Source: JAXGVG01 sp040773965 (GTDB lineage: Bacteria > Pseudomonadota > Alphaproteobacteria > UBA9219). Taken from it: a stretch of DNA of 36,257 nucleotides. Where the stretch lies: NCBI GenBank assembly GCA_040773965.1, contig JAXGVG010000001.1, positions 1 through 36,257 on the forward strand, in the 5' to 3' direction. Below, one piece after another: positions 1-7,910 of this stretch. Within the stretch, counting starts at the first letter, position 1; each line of letters opens with the position of its first letter. Under the pieces are notes generated by a model. That model saw only the letters and a program-made list of their open reading frames with translations. It did not search any database and was not told where the DNA came from. The position numbers and the translations under genes were made by a program.

Positions 1-948
1 TGGACGGATTTTTCCGGCGCGATCGGCGAAACGAAGGATTTGAAGGTTTCGGACGTTATCGACGCGCTGGACGAGGCTTTAGGTCCGCATTTCTTCCCGC
101 CGCGCGAGGACGGCACCGATCCCCGCCTTTGCGCGCTTTGCGGCAAGGGCCGGATGGGATTGAAGCTTGGCAAGTACGGCGCGTTTCTCGGCTGCTCGAA
201 TTATCCCACGTGCCGGAATACGCAGCCGCTTGCGGTGAACGGAAACGGCGACGGGAACGGAAACGGCCAGGCGATGGCGCCGCGCAACCTTGGCCTCGAT
301 CCGGCGACGAAATTGCCGGTGACGGCGCGTATCGGCCCCTATGGCGCTTATGTTCAGCTTGGCCCTGCCCCGTCGGCGGAAAAACCCGTTGAAGAAGAAG
401 GCGCGAAGAAAAAGAAAGGCAAAAAGAAAAAGGACGATACGCCAAAGCCGAAGCGCGTCTCGCTGCCCAAAGGACTTGATCCGAACCTGATTGACCTTGA
501 GACGGCGTTGAAGCTGCTCAACCTGCCGCGCGAAGTCGGAAAGCATCCCGAGTCCGGCGATATGATCACGGCGAGCATCGGGCGTTATGGCTCCTATATC
601 AAGATGGGATCGCGTTACAAGAACCTCGCGGAGGGCGACGACGTTTTGAACATCGGCCTCAACCGCGCGGTTGTTTTGCTGGCGGAACCCGACAAAGGCC
701 GTTTTGGCCGTGGTGGCGCGAAGCCCGGCAAGGCGCTCGGCGAACATCCCGGCGACGGCAAATCCGTGACTCTTAATAGCGGGCGTTTCGGCCCTTACGT
801 GAAGTGGGGCAAGGTGATGGCTACGGTGACGAAGGCCTATGATCCGGAGAATCTTACGATGGATCAGGCCGTTGAAATTCTGGCGGCGAAAGTGGCCAAG
901 GGGCCGAGCGCGAAGGGCAAGGCGAAGGGTAAAAAGGCAAAGAAGTAA
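1..948 (+). CDS. topA: DNA topoisomerase I, C-terminal part (5' end outside window)
   Basis: The frame is open from base 1, so this is the 3' portion of a longer gene; the first ATG/TTG inside it is not the real start. DNA topoisomerase I relaxes negative supercoils by transient single-strand cleavage. The catalytic domains lie upstream of the window. Visible here is a C4 zinc-ribbon (CALCGK, then GAFLGCSNYPTC), which binds single-stranded DNA. It is followed by three repeated modules with the pattern G-R/P-Y/F-G-x-Y (IGPYGAYVQLG, IGRYGSYIKMG, SGRFGPYVKWG), the Toprim-associated C-terminal repeats typical of alphaproteobacterial TopA. A Lys/Glu linker separates the first two repeats, and the protein ends in a very Lys-rich tail (KGKAKGKKAKK), probably a nonspecific DNA or RNA polymerase contact. 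The stop is TAA at 946-948. Identification is secure. Confidence 0.96.
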   Translation, partial: WTDFSGAIGETKDLKVSDVIDALDEALGPHFFPPREDGTDPRLCALCGKGRMGLKLGKYGAFLGCSNYPTCRNTQPLAVNGNGDGNGNGQAMAPRNLGLDPATKLPVTARIGPYGAYVQLGPAPSAEKPVEEEGAKKKKGKKKKDDTPKPKRVSLPKGLDPNLIDLETALKLLNLPREVGKHPESGDMITASIGRYGSYIKMGSRYKNLAEGDDVLNIGLNRAVVLLAEPDKGRFGRGGAKPGKALGEHPGDGKSVTLNSGRFGPYVKWGKVMATVTKAYDPENLTMDQAVEILAAKVAKGPSAKGKAKGKKAKK

Positions 949-1034
949 GGTTAACGCCAGATTTGAAAGAGTGCAGTCTTGAGCGGCGTTCGATTTTGTG
1001 TTTTTCTAAGAACAATTATTAAAGGAGGATAAGC

Positions 1035-1472
1035 ATGTCTGCATTTGAATGGGATTTTTTGCATGAAGTCGATTTTCCGAAACAGGTCGTTTCGTTGACC
1101 GAGGAGGAAAAGACACAGCTTGAAGCCGAGCGATCCATTCTTTCGAATGAATATATACATAAACAGTCCTTAAAATGGGGCGCCATAAACAGCGCCGGCG
1201 CGGCGGCGGTTTCCTCATTGGCCGTGCCTCTTTTGTTCGTTGCGTCCGCTCCCCTTGGTTTGATCGGCGCCGTAGGCGCGGGATGTATGGTTTGGCGTTT
1301 CGGGAAAAGCGGTTATGACGAAGCCCGGCGGATTTTGTTTGAGGTAAAAGCGGCGGTCGTTGAGGCGCTGGAAAGCGGTTCCCGGCCCCTTGAAATGCCC
1401 GGGGTATTCCCGAGACTTTCCAATGACGAAAGGAAACGCCGCTTTATAGTCAATATGCCGGGGTTTGCCTAA
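1035..1472 (+). CDS. small membrane protein, unknown function
   Basis: A 145-residue protein I do not recognise. The start is well supported by a strong Shine-Dalgarno (AAAGGAGG) nine bases before the ATG. The first ~50 residues are hydrophilic and acidic. Residues ~52-88 are Ala/Gly/Leu-rich and hydrophobic, enough for one long or two short membrane helices. The rest is a charged amphipathic segment (YDEARRILFEVKAAVVEALE). It sits alone between topA and a GNAT gene, in the same direction. The strong ribosome site and the amphipathic pattern favour a real gene; no function can be given. Confidence 0.7.
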   Translation: MSAFEWDFLHEVDFPKQVVSLTEEEKTQLEAERSILSNEYIHKQSLKWGAINSAGAAAVSSLAVPLLFVASAPLGLIGAVGAGCMVWRFGKSGYDEARRILFEVKAAVVEALESGSRPLEMPGVFPRLSNDERKRRFIVNMPGFA

Positions 1473-1575
1473 ATCAGCCCGGCTGCGGTTTGCCGGTTGC
1501 CTGAACGAAGCGGCGCAGGCGCGTCGGATACACAGGTCTTGCCTAAGGTCTTGCGACTGATGGTATAAGGAATAT

Positions 1576-2088
1576 GTGAAAAGGTTATCCGTTCATCCCA
1601 TGCGCCGGTGTGGCGCGCCTGCCGTTATCAAGATGATACGGGCGCTGGCGGCGCATCACGGCGACGAGGCTATCATAACGGCAAAGCGTCTCGTTCAGCT
1701 TTGCATTGGTCCGCGCAAACGCGCGCGGTTGTGGGTGGCTTTCGACGGCGGAATGGCTGCCGGTTTTATTCTGGCGTACGATACAATTAATTTTGTGCGG
1801 AACAAGGCAAGCTGCCGCATTGACCTGCTTTACGTCGAGAAAAAATCACGGCGGAAGGGCGTGGCGCGGGCGTTGATAGCGGCGGTGGCCGGGGATGCCT
1901 TGTCTCGAGGCGTCAAGCGTCTTTCCGTCGATGCGGCGGCGGGGAACAAGATTTCAAATCTTTTTTACCGGCGCTCGGGTTTCATGAAGCGTAAAGACCT
2001 CTCGGTGAAGTATAGCGCCGAGGGCGCGGTCTTCCGGCGTCTGGCCAAGGTGAGAAAGAAAGGCCCGGCATATGACAGACAAAAATGA
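1576..2088 (+). CDS. GNAT-family N-acetyltransferase
   Basis: A 170-residue GCN5-related N-acetyltransferase, which moves an acetyl group from acetyl-CoA to an amine. The acetyl-CoA pyrophosphate-binding motif A is visible as LYVEKKSRRKGVARALI (R-x-x-G-x-A), preceded by the beta4 strand (SCRIDLLYVE). It is followed by the motif B segment ending NLFYRRSGFMKR, where N...FY..GF is the usual GNAT ending. The start is a GTG preceded by TAAGGAAT; the ATG two bases upstream is out of frame. The gene overlaps the next one by 17 bases, so the two are probably translated together. The C-terminal ~30 residues are unusually basic. The substrate cannot be inferred. Confidence 0.82.
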   Translation: MKRLSVHPMRRCGAPAVIKMIRALAAHHGDEAIITAKRLVQLCIGPRKRARLWVAFDGGMAAGFILAYDTINFVRNKASCRIDLLYVEKKSRRKGVARALIAAVAGDALSRGVKRLSVDAAAGNKISNLFYRRSGFMKRKDLSVKYSAEGAVFRRLAKVRKKGPAYDRQK

Positions 2089-2653
2089 AGCCATGCCTGC
2101 CGCAGCAGGGCCGGTTTATTTTTTTACCGCCTCGACAACCAAGCTCATCGTCATGACGGTTTGCACGCTTGGCGTTTACGAACTGTACTGGTTTTACCGG
2201 AACTGGATATTGATACGACAAAGAACCGGGCGGAGCCTGTCGCCTTTCTGGCGCGCGACGTTCGCGCCCTTCTGGGGGTATGCCCTGTTCAGGGACATCA
2301 AAAAGGTCGCCGACGAAAACGGGATCGAGAACAACGTGTGGCCGGTTGTTCACGGGCTTGCTTTTCTTGCGCTTATGATGTTGGGGTTTGTACCGGCTTA
2401 TTCCTATCTTTGTTTTCTGGCCGTTCTTGCGCTTATTCCGGCCAATCAGGCCGCCGTGGCCGTCAACGAACAGCTTGTGCGCGGCTTTCAGCAAAATGAC
2501 AGGTTTACCACAGGAAACTGGATCGTTATGACCTTAGGGGTATTGACCATCGGCCTATGCGTTATCAGCTATATTATCGTGAAGCCGCTTTTGGATCAGA
2601 TGGCCACAATAAGATTTGACCCCAGCATGGCCCCGCCGGGGTATCAGTTTTAA
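2072..2653 (+). CDS. multi-pass membrane protein, DUF4234-like
   Basis: A 193-residue integral membrane protein. Residues ~14-36 (FFTASTTKLIVMTVCTLGVY followed by ELYWFYRNW) and the later SPFWRATFAPFWGYALF segment match what I know of the DUF4234-type family. These are small proteins with an aromatic-rich first helix, a short cytoplasmic basic stretch and a second aromatic helix. Three further hydrophobic segments follow (~89-107, ~109-124 and ~150-172). The function of such proteins is not established. It overlaps the upstream GNAT gene by 17 bases, and the rnr start follows 28 bases after its stop, suggesting one transcript. Confidence 0.72.
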   Translation: MTDKNEAMPAAAGPVYFFTASTTKLIVMTVCTLGVYELYWFYRNWILIRQRTGRSLSPFWRATFAPFWGYALFRDIKKVADENGIENNVWPVVHGLAFLALMMLGFVPAYSYLCFLAVLALIPANQAAVAVNEQLVRGFQQNDRFTTGNWIVMTLGVLTIGLCVISYIIVKPLLDQMATIRFDPSMAPPGYQF

Positions 2654-2681
2654 ACGAGCATTATCCCAATCTGGAGTTTGT

Positions 2682-4670
2682 GTGAAACACAAGCCAAAAC
2701 ATAAAGATAATAAAAACAAAAAGCACAAACGCCGCTTTCGTGAGCACTTTGAAAAGCGCTTTGCCAAGCCGAAAGAGTCCGCTGAGAAAGCCAAGGTAGC
2801 GCATCCGCCACCCACGCATGTTGTGGGCGTGATCGTGAAAAAAAGTTATGGCTGGGGTTTGTTGCCCACCGATCGGCGCGACAAAAACACCTATATCATT
2901 CGCGTTCCCGCCAAGGCCGAGCAAAAGGCGGGGGAACTTGTGGCGGCGGAGGTTTTGCCGGGCACCAAACAGGGGCGGCAGGAAATACGCATTACGCATC
3001 ATCTCGGCAATCCGGACGATGCGCGGAACGTCAGCCTGATTGCCATTCATGCGAACGAAATTCCGGACCGTTTCAGCGACGCGGCGTTGCGAGAAGCCGA
3101 AGCGGCGAAGCCGGTGATTTTAGAGGGAAGCAATCGTCAAAGTGGCGTGGGCGAGAAGCTAGGCAAAGAGAACCCCTCACCTGCAAAAACCAAGGACTTG
3201 CCTGCGCAAGCCCAGGTTTTTGCTTCCTCTCCCGCAAGGGGAGAGGGATTCTTTAAACGTACGGATTTGCGCAACATTCCGTTCGTAACCATCGACGGGC
3301 CGGACGCGCGCGATTTCGATGATGCCGTATTCGTCGAGCCGGACAAAAGCGGCGGCTGGCATTTGATCGTGGCGATTGCCGATGTGGCGCATTATGTGAA
3401 AACGGGAAGCGCGCTGGACAAAACGGCTTATGAGCGCGGGAACTCGACGTATTTTCCGGATCGCGTCGTGCCGATGCTGCCGGAGGCGTTGAGCAACGAA
3501 CTGTGTTCGCTCAAACCGCACGTCGACCGCGCGTGCATGGCGGCGCATCTGTGGCTCGACAAAGCGGGCGAGTTGACGCGCTGGCAATTCGTGCGCGGCG
3601 TGATGAAGTCCCGTGCTCGCCTCACCTATGAACAGGTTCAAGCCGCGATGGACGGCAAGCCTGACAAAACGACAGGGCCGTTGCTGGAGACTATCATCAA
3701 GCCGCTTTACGGCGCTTATAAGTGTTTGATCCAGGCGCGGTTGAAACGCGGGACGCTGGAGCTTGAATTGCCCGAGCGCAAGGTGGAGCTTGGCAAGGAC
3801 GGATTCGTCAAAGCCATCAAGGTGCGCGAGCGTTTGGAGAGTCATAAACTCATTGAAGAGTTCATGATCGCGGCGAATGTCGCGGCGGCGGCACAGTTGG
3901 AGGGTACGGGCGGCGTTTGCCTCTATCGCATTCACGACAAGCCGAACGAGATGAAGCTGACGGCGCTGCGCGATTTTCTGAATAGCCTCGGCATCAGCCT
4001 CGTTCCGGCGAAGCAACTGCATTCGCGTATGCTGACGCAGATTTTGACCAAGGCGGCAAACGGACCGCATGCGCAGGTTGTCAACGAGGTCATGCTGCGT
4101 TCTCAGGCGCAGGCGATTTACAGCCCGGACAACATCGGACACTTCGGTCTGGCACTGGCGAAGTATGCGCATTTCACGTCGCCGATACGGCGTTATGCCG
4201 ATCTGGTTGTGCATCGCGGACTTATTCGCGCCTGTAAACTAGGGGTAGATGGGTTGACGGATAATGAAATTGCACGGCTGGAGGCGATTGGCGAACACAT
4301 CTCCATGACCGAGCGCCGTTCTGCCATGGCCGAGCGCGAAGCCATCGACCGCTTTACGACGCTATTTCTCGCGGACAAGGTAGGCGCGGTATTCCCCGCG
4401 CATATCAGCGGCGTCGCGCGGTTCGGCATGTTCGTTCAACTGGATGAAACGGGCGCGGATGGGATCGTTCCGTTCAACGCCCTGCCCCGCGATTTTTATA
4501 ACTTCGATGAGAAGCGGCAGGCGCTTGTCGGCCAGCGCAGCAAGCGCACCTATCAACTGGCTATGCCCGTGAAGGTAAAGCTCGAAAAAGCCGACCGCCT
4601 CACCGGCAGCATGAGCTTTTCGATTGTGGAAGATAATATAAGGCGGCCAACCCAGAAATCAGGCCGTTAA
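2682..4670 (+). CDS. rnr: ribonuclease R (3'-5' exoribonuclease)
   Basis: RNase II/RNB-family processive 3'-5' exoribonuclease that degrades structured RNA and acts with the tmRNA-SmpB system; smpB is also in this window. The GTG at 2682 is chosen over the far-upstream ATG because CTGGAG lies just before it and the longer frame would overlap the preceding gene. The product is 662 residues: a Lys/His-rich N-terminus (~1-40), one cold-shock-like domain (~45-115), the RNB domain and a C-terminal S1 domain (~570-650). The four metal-binding aspartates are D205, D211, D213 and D214, with the same spacing as the E. coli enzyme. The usual N-terminal helix-turn-helix and C-terminal Lys-rich tail are missing. 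Residues ~160-192 are a low-conservation insert encoded by a palindromic repeat (3171-3247), just before the catalytic aspartates. The last 12 bases overlap the convergent gene. Confidence 0.95.
   Translation: MKHKPKHKDNKNKKHKRRFREHFEKRFAKPKESAEKAKVAHPPPTHVVGVIVKKSYGWGLLPTDRRDKNTYIIRVPAKAEQKAGELVAAEVLPGTKQGRQEIRITHHLGNPDDARNVSLIAIHANEIPDRFSDAALREAEAAKPVILEGSNRQSGVGEKLGKENPSPAKTKDLPAQAQVFASSPARGEGFFKRTDLRNIPFVTIDGPDARDFDDAVFVEPDKSGGWHLIVAIADVAHYVKTGSALDKTAYERGNSTYFPDRVVPMLPEALSNELCSLKPHVDRACMAAHLWLDKAGELTRWQFVRGVMKSRARLTYEQVQAAMDGKPDKTTGPLLETIIKPLYGAYKCLIQARLKRGTLELELPERKVELGKDGFVKAIKVRERLESHKLIEEFMIAANVAAAAQLEGTGGVCLYRIHDKPNEMKLTALRDFLNSLGISLVPAKQLHSRMLTQILTKAANGPHAQVVNEVMLRSQAQAIYSPDNIGHFGLALAKYAHFTSPIRRYADLVVHRGLIRACKLGVDGLTDNEIARLEAIGEHISMTERRSAMAEREAIDRFTTLFLADKVGAVFPAHISGVARFGMFVQLDETGADGIVPFNALPRDFYNFDEKRQALVGQRSKRTYQLAMPVKVKLEKADRLTGSMSFSIVEDNIRRPTQKSGR
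3171..3247. repeat. palindromic repeat element inserted in frame within rnr
   Basis: Two nested hairpins lie inside the rnr frame. The first has arms 3183-3191 (GCAAAAACC) and 3215-3223 (GGTTTTTGC), with an inner pair CTTGC (3197-3201) / GCAAG (3206-3210). The second has arms 3226-3233 (CCTCTCCC) and 3239-3246 (GGGAGAGG). The element is translated as a Pro/Ala/Gly-rich stretch (NPSPAKTKDLPAQ ... SSPARGEG) unlike the rest of RNase R. The CCTCTCCC...GGGAGAGG...AGGTGAGGGG pattern (read on the minus strand) resembles GC-rich palindromes dispersed in many proteobacterial genomes, and it resembles the element inside nagZ in this window. Confidence 0.75.
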
Positions 4671-5075
4671 TGCTTTCTCTCTATGCTGGACAACGCGAAT
4701 AATTCTTTTTGGCGCTTTCGGGCTGCCCGCATAGATACGGGCTTTTGCACGCGCATTCCTGCATTTGAATTCGTCTTCCGGCTTTAACAATCTTTCAAGC
4801 AGCTCTTCGGCGGCGTCATTGGCCGACGTGGATACTGTTTCCAAATGACGGCTGCCCGTCAGCCCGGCGCGTATTTGAATCCCTTTAACCTCTACTTTAT
4901 CGCATTTGCCGCATTTGCATGTCATCGGAGTCGAAATAACGCGCGCATCCGGGTTTATATCGCACGCCAGCTTTTGCAGAGTCGAGTAAGTGCCAAACTC
5001 CTTTTGTCTTTTTCTATAGTCGTCGGCATACAATACTTCTTCTTTTACGGCGTTGGCCCCGGCTGTTTTATTCAT
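4659..5075 (-). CDS. hypothetical protein with CxCxxC motif
   Basis: A 138-residue protein I do not recognise. The start is supported by AAAGGAG eight bases upstream of the ATG. Near residue 53 is a Cys cluster (TCKCGKC) that could bind zinc. It is followed by a helical, acidic segment (SANDAAEELLERLLKPEDEF) and a basic C-terminus (ARAKARIYAGSPKAPKRI). It converges on rnr and overlaps its 3' end by 12 bases. With the next gene it forms a small minus-strand pair between two plus-strand housekeeping blocks, which suggests acquisition. Another class of nucleic-acid-binding protein is possible, but nothing decides it. Confidence 0.6.
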   Translation of the reverse strand: MNKTAGANAVKEEVLYADDYRKRQKEFGTYSTLQKLACDINPDARVISTPMTCKCGKCDKVEVKGIQIRAGLTGSRHLETVSTSANDAAEELLERLLKPEDEFKCRNARAKARIYAGSPKAPKRIIRVVQHREKALTA

Positions 5076-5166
5076 AATAATTCTCCTTTTAAAAAGAGTT
5101 ATCGCGCACGGAACGAGCTTACAATAGTCGCTCCCGGGATAAAAGATATTTTGACGGGCCTTGTTT

Positions 5167-5655
5167 TCAGGGTTCCCGCTTCGGCGGTTCGGCTTTCGAC
5201 ACGAAACAGGCCCTTTTCGGCCTACCGGGCGCGGCGACGATCAGGTTGGCTTTGAGGGTGCTTTGGCCCATCTTCTGGGGAAGGTCGAGAAAGCGGCGCA
5301 GCAAAACGATGACCGCGCAGCATTTGCTGGAACACCGGCCCGTTAAAGGTTCCCATTTTGTGCCGTTCCAGATTTTGACTTCCGGAAGTTGAGCAACGAA
5401 GGCCGTGTTGTTGACGTTGCATTCAAGAACCGAGCCGCCGGAAATGTCTTCACCGTTTTTTTCCTCGAACTCGGAAAGCGCGTCCGTTCCGAGCGCTTTT
5501 ATCAAGGCGGCGACGGCCTGACGAGCTCCGTGATCCATTTCCTTTCCGGCCAGCCTCAGCGCCAGTTCCCGGTAATGTTTTGCGTAAAGTGTTTGTACTG
5601 CCATTGTATAAGCTCTGTATTCGAACGAAGTGAGCTTATTATTACTTTGTGTCAT
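5167..5655 (-). CDS. hypothetical protein
   Basis: A 162-residue protein of unknown function. The first ~65 residues look helical (FEYRAYTMAVQTLYAKHYRELALRL is typical in composition). The middle holds VLECNVNN and a WNGTKWEPLTG segment that could be a beta hairpin, followed by a short Cys-rich piece (CSSKCC). The end is rich in Lys, Arg and Pro. No good ribosome site precedes the ATG at 5655; the internal ATG at residue 18 is an alternative start. It lies upstream of the 4659-5075 gene on the same strand, with a gap of about 90 bases. Confidence 0.5.
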   Translation of the reverse strand: MTQSNNKLTSFEYRAYTMAVQTLYAKHYRELALRLAGKEMDHGARQAVAALIKALGTDALSEFEEKNGEDISGGSVLECNVNNTAFVAQLPEVKIWNGTKWEPLTGRCSSKCCAVIVLLRRFLDLPQKMGQSTLKANLIVAAPGRPKRACFVSKAEPPKREP

Positions 5656-5789
5656 TAAAGTGAATAAAATAAATAAACTTTTTTATAATATGGTTAAATA
5701 AGATTTATTCGTGAAAGCGTTCATCGTTTGACTTTTCTTTCGCTATAATGATACTTATCAATACCTTTCTTATCCTGAGAGATTTTCCC

Positions 5790-6929
5790 ATGTCCTGGAA
5801 CGACGACGATGGCCCCTGGGGGCCTTCCGGCAAGAAAAGCGCCGATGGCGGCCCGTCCAAGCCCGAAACCCCGTGGACCCGCAAGACCAAGGGGTCCGGC
5901 GGTCCCAATCCGGAATTGCCGCCGCCTCCCGACTGGGAGGCCATGGCCCGGAAAGCGCGGGAGTTGCTCGGGCCTTTCAAGCCAAAGGGACATGCCCAAG
6001 CCTTCATGCTCGCGCTTGGCGCATTTTTCATTCTTTGGCTGCTCAGCGGGTTTTATATGGTCGCCACGGACCAACTCGGCGTCGTCATGCGTTTTGGCGC
6101 CTTCAATCGCACCGAAATGCCGGGTTTGCGCTATCACATGCCCGCGCCGATTGAGGAAGTCTTTCTGCCCGTCGTGACCTCGCAGAACGAGATCCAGATC
6201 GGTTTTCGCCGTACGGGCCGCGGCGCGAACGAAGCGCGAAGCATCCCCCAGGAAAGCATGATGTTGACGCAGGACGAGAACGTCATCGACGTTCAGTTCA
6301 CGGTTTTCTGGCGCGTGGGAGACGTTCAGAGGTTCCTTTTCGAAATTCGCGATCCGGTTGACACCGTCAAGATGGCGGCCGAAAGCGTGATGCGCGAAGT
6401 CATTGGCCAAAACAAGCTGCAGTTCGCCCTTACCGAAGGACGCAGCCAGATCGCCGACGACGCCCGTACGCGCTTGCAAGCGTTGCTGGACGAATATCGG
6501 GCGGGAGTTCTTATATCGCAGATCAATCTGCAAACGGTTTCGGCGCCCGATGAGGTCAAGGCGGCGTTTCAGGACGTCGTGAACGCGCGGCTCGATCAGG
6601 AGCGTTTCCAGAACCAGGCGGCGGCGCATGTCAACAAGGTCATCCCCGAAGCCAAAGGTCAGGCCGCCCAGATTCTTCAGCAGGCCATGGCCTACCGCGA
6701 CCAGAAAATCGCCATCGCGACCGGCGAAGCCTCGCGATTCAGACAGGTCCTGGCCGCCTACAACACGGCGCGGGATGTGACGGCCAAAAGGCTTTATTTG
6801 GAAACGATGGAATCGATCCTCGGCAACGCGAGCAAGGTAATCGTCGAAAAAGGATCGGGATCGGGGATCGTTCCCTATTTTCCGCTGCGCGACCTTACGC
6901 GCGAGAAGGATAACGGAGGCGCACCATGA
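5790..6929 (+). CDS. hflK: HflK, membrane protease FtsH regulator subunit
   Basis: A 379-residue SPFH/band-7 protein. With HflC it forms the membrane-anchored HflKC complex that cages FtsH and modulates its proteolysis of membrane proteins. The ATG at 5790 is preferred over the one at 5748: it gives the typical HflK beginning MSWNDDDGPWG and follows GAGAG. After a Pro/Gly-rich cytoplasmic N-terminus (PPPPDWE region) comes a single membrane segment (FMLALGAFFILWLLSGFYMV). The band-7 domain (VATDQLGVVMRFGAFNRT onward) and a long helical C-terminal region (RLDQERFQNQAAAHVNKV) follow. It overlaps hflC by four bases (ATGA), so the two are translationally coupled. Confidence 0.96.
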   Translation: MSWNDDDGPWGPSGKKSADGGPSKPETPWTRKTKGSGGPNPELPPPPDWEAMARKARELLGPFKPKGHAQAFMLALGAFFILWLLSGFYMVATDQLGVVMRFGAFNRTEMPGLRYHMPAPIEEVFLPVVTSQNEIQIGFRRTGRGANEARSIPQESMMLTQDENVIDVQFTVFWRVGDVQRFLFEIRDPVDTVKMAAESVMREVIGQNKLQFALTEGRSQIADDARTRLQALLDEYRAGVLISQINLQTVSAPDEVKAAFQDVVNARLDQERFQNQAAAHVNKVIPEAKGQAAQILQQAMAYRDQKIAIATGEASRFRQVLAAYNTARDVTAKRLYLETMESILGNASKVIVEKGSGSGIVPYFPLRDLTREKDNGGAP

Positions 6930-7792
6930 ATCAGCGTTTGTTGCTTTGGATCGGCGGCGTTCTTTTGGCGGTTCTGACGGTTCTGGATTCCTATTTCGTC
7001 GTCATGCAGACGGAACAGGCAATACTTTTGCAATTCCGCGAAGTCGTCAAAACCATCGACAAGCCGGGACTCCACTTCAAAATTCCATTCATTCAAAGCG
7101 TCGAGTATTTCGAAAACCGGGTACTGGCCGTCGACGCGCCGAGCCAGGAAATCATACTGGCCGAGCAAAAGCCTCTTGAGGTGGATGCCTTCACGCGCTA
7201 CCGCATCACGAATCCGCTTTTGTTCTTTCAACGCTTAAGGGACGAACGCATCGCGCATTCGCGTCTTAGCAGTCTGCTAAACGCGTCGATTCGAAGCGTG
7301 CTCGGCACAGTGAAGGCGGCGACCCTTCTCTCGACCGAGCGCGTCGCCGTCATGGGAAAGATCAAGGGTATGATGAACGACGAGGTCAAGGACTTCGGAA
7401 TCGAGATTGTCGATGTGCGCATTCGCCGCACGGACCTGCCCCAGAAAACGAGCGATGCCGTTTTTTCCCGCATGCGTTCGCAGCGTGAGCAGGAAGCGGC
7501 CCAAATTCGCGCTACCGGCAAACAGGAAGCCTTGCAGACGACCTCCGAGGCCGACAAACAGGCCGTTGTGATCGTGGCTGAAGCGCAGGGACAGGCCGAG
7601 AAGCTGAAAGGCGAAGGCGACCGCAAGGCGTTGGAAATCATGGCCGAGGCGACAAGCAAGGATCCGCAGTTCTTCGCCTTGTGGCGTTCGCTCGCGGCGT
7701 ACCGCGAGGCCTTGAAACAGGAGAACACCACCTATCTGTTAAGCCCCGACAGCGAGTTTTTCAGATATTTCAATAACGCGCCGGGACGGTAA
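6926..7792 (+). CDS. hflC: HflC, membrane protease FtsH regulator subunit
   Basis: A 288-residue partner of HflK. It has an N-terminal membrane anchor (LLLWIGGVLLAVLTVLDSYFVV), then a band-7/SPFH domain beginning TEQAILLQFREVVKTIDKPG. A helical C-terminal part contains REQEAAQIRATGKQEALQTT and ends YLLSPDSEFFRYFNN, the typical HflC ending. HflK and HflC assemble as alternating subunits around FtsH hexamers on the periplasmic face. Length is normal for the family. The start overlaps the hflK stop. degP follows after 118 bases, grouping envelope-quality-control genes. Confidence 0.96.
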   Translation: MNQRLLLWIGGVLLAVLTVLDSYFVVMQTEQAILLQFREVVKTIDKPGLHFKIPFIQSVEYFENRVLAVDAPSQEIILAEQKPLEVDAFTRYRITNPLLFFQRLRDERIAHSRLSSLLNASIRSVLGTVKAATLLSTERVAVMGKIKGMMNDEVKDFGIEIVDVRIRRTDLPQKTSDAVFSRMRSQREQEAAQIRATGKQEALQTTSEADKQAVVIVAEAQGQAEKLKGEGDRKALEIMAEATSKDPQFFALWRSLAAYREALKQENTTYLLSPDSEFFRYFNNAPGR

Positions 7793-7808
7793 GTTTTTGC
7801 AAACACCC

Positions 7809-7836
7809 CTTGAAGGCGGGCCGTTGCGCCTTATGT
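7809..7836 (+). promoter_or_regulatory. possible sigma-32-type heat-shock promoter upstream of degP
   Basis: CACCCCTTGAA with CTTGAA at 7809-7814, then a 14-base spacer, then CCTTATGT at 7829-7836. This resembles the RpoH promoter pattern (CTTGAA ... CCCCATnT), with the upstream C-rich extension also present. It lies 74 bases before the degP start. A heat-shock promoter would suit a periplasmic protease. The -10 match is partial, so this is a candidate only. Confidence 0.4.
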
Positions 7837-7910
7837 CATAAATCAGTCAAAATCTGCGACTAGGTGTTGAGTATACGATTCGAGAGTCCAACCTAAAAAG
7901 GATCATCGCT

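Noticed and set aside
3177..4214. 345-codon open frame antisense to rnr
   Set aside because: It is a mirror of the rnr codon pattern in high-GC DNA; the translation is Arg/Leu/His-rich with no recognisable fold, while rnr has all catalytic motifs.
5684..5689. TATAAT box upstream of hflK
   Set aside because: No acceptable -35 at 16-18 bases; the region is generally AT-rich, so a chance match is likely.
5721..6629. 302-codon open frame antisense to hflK
   Set aside because: Shadow of a well-conserved gene; no ribosome site, and the translation is Arg/His-rich.
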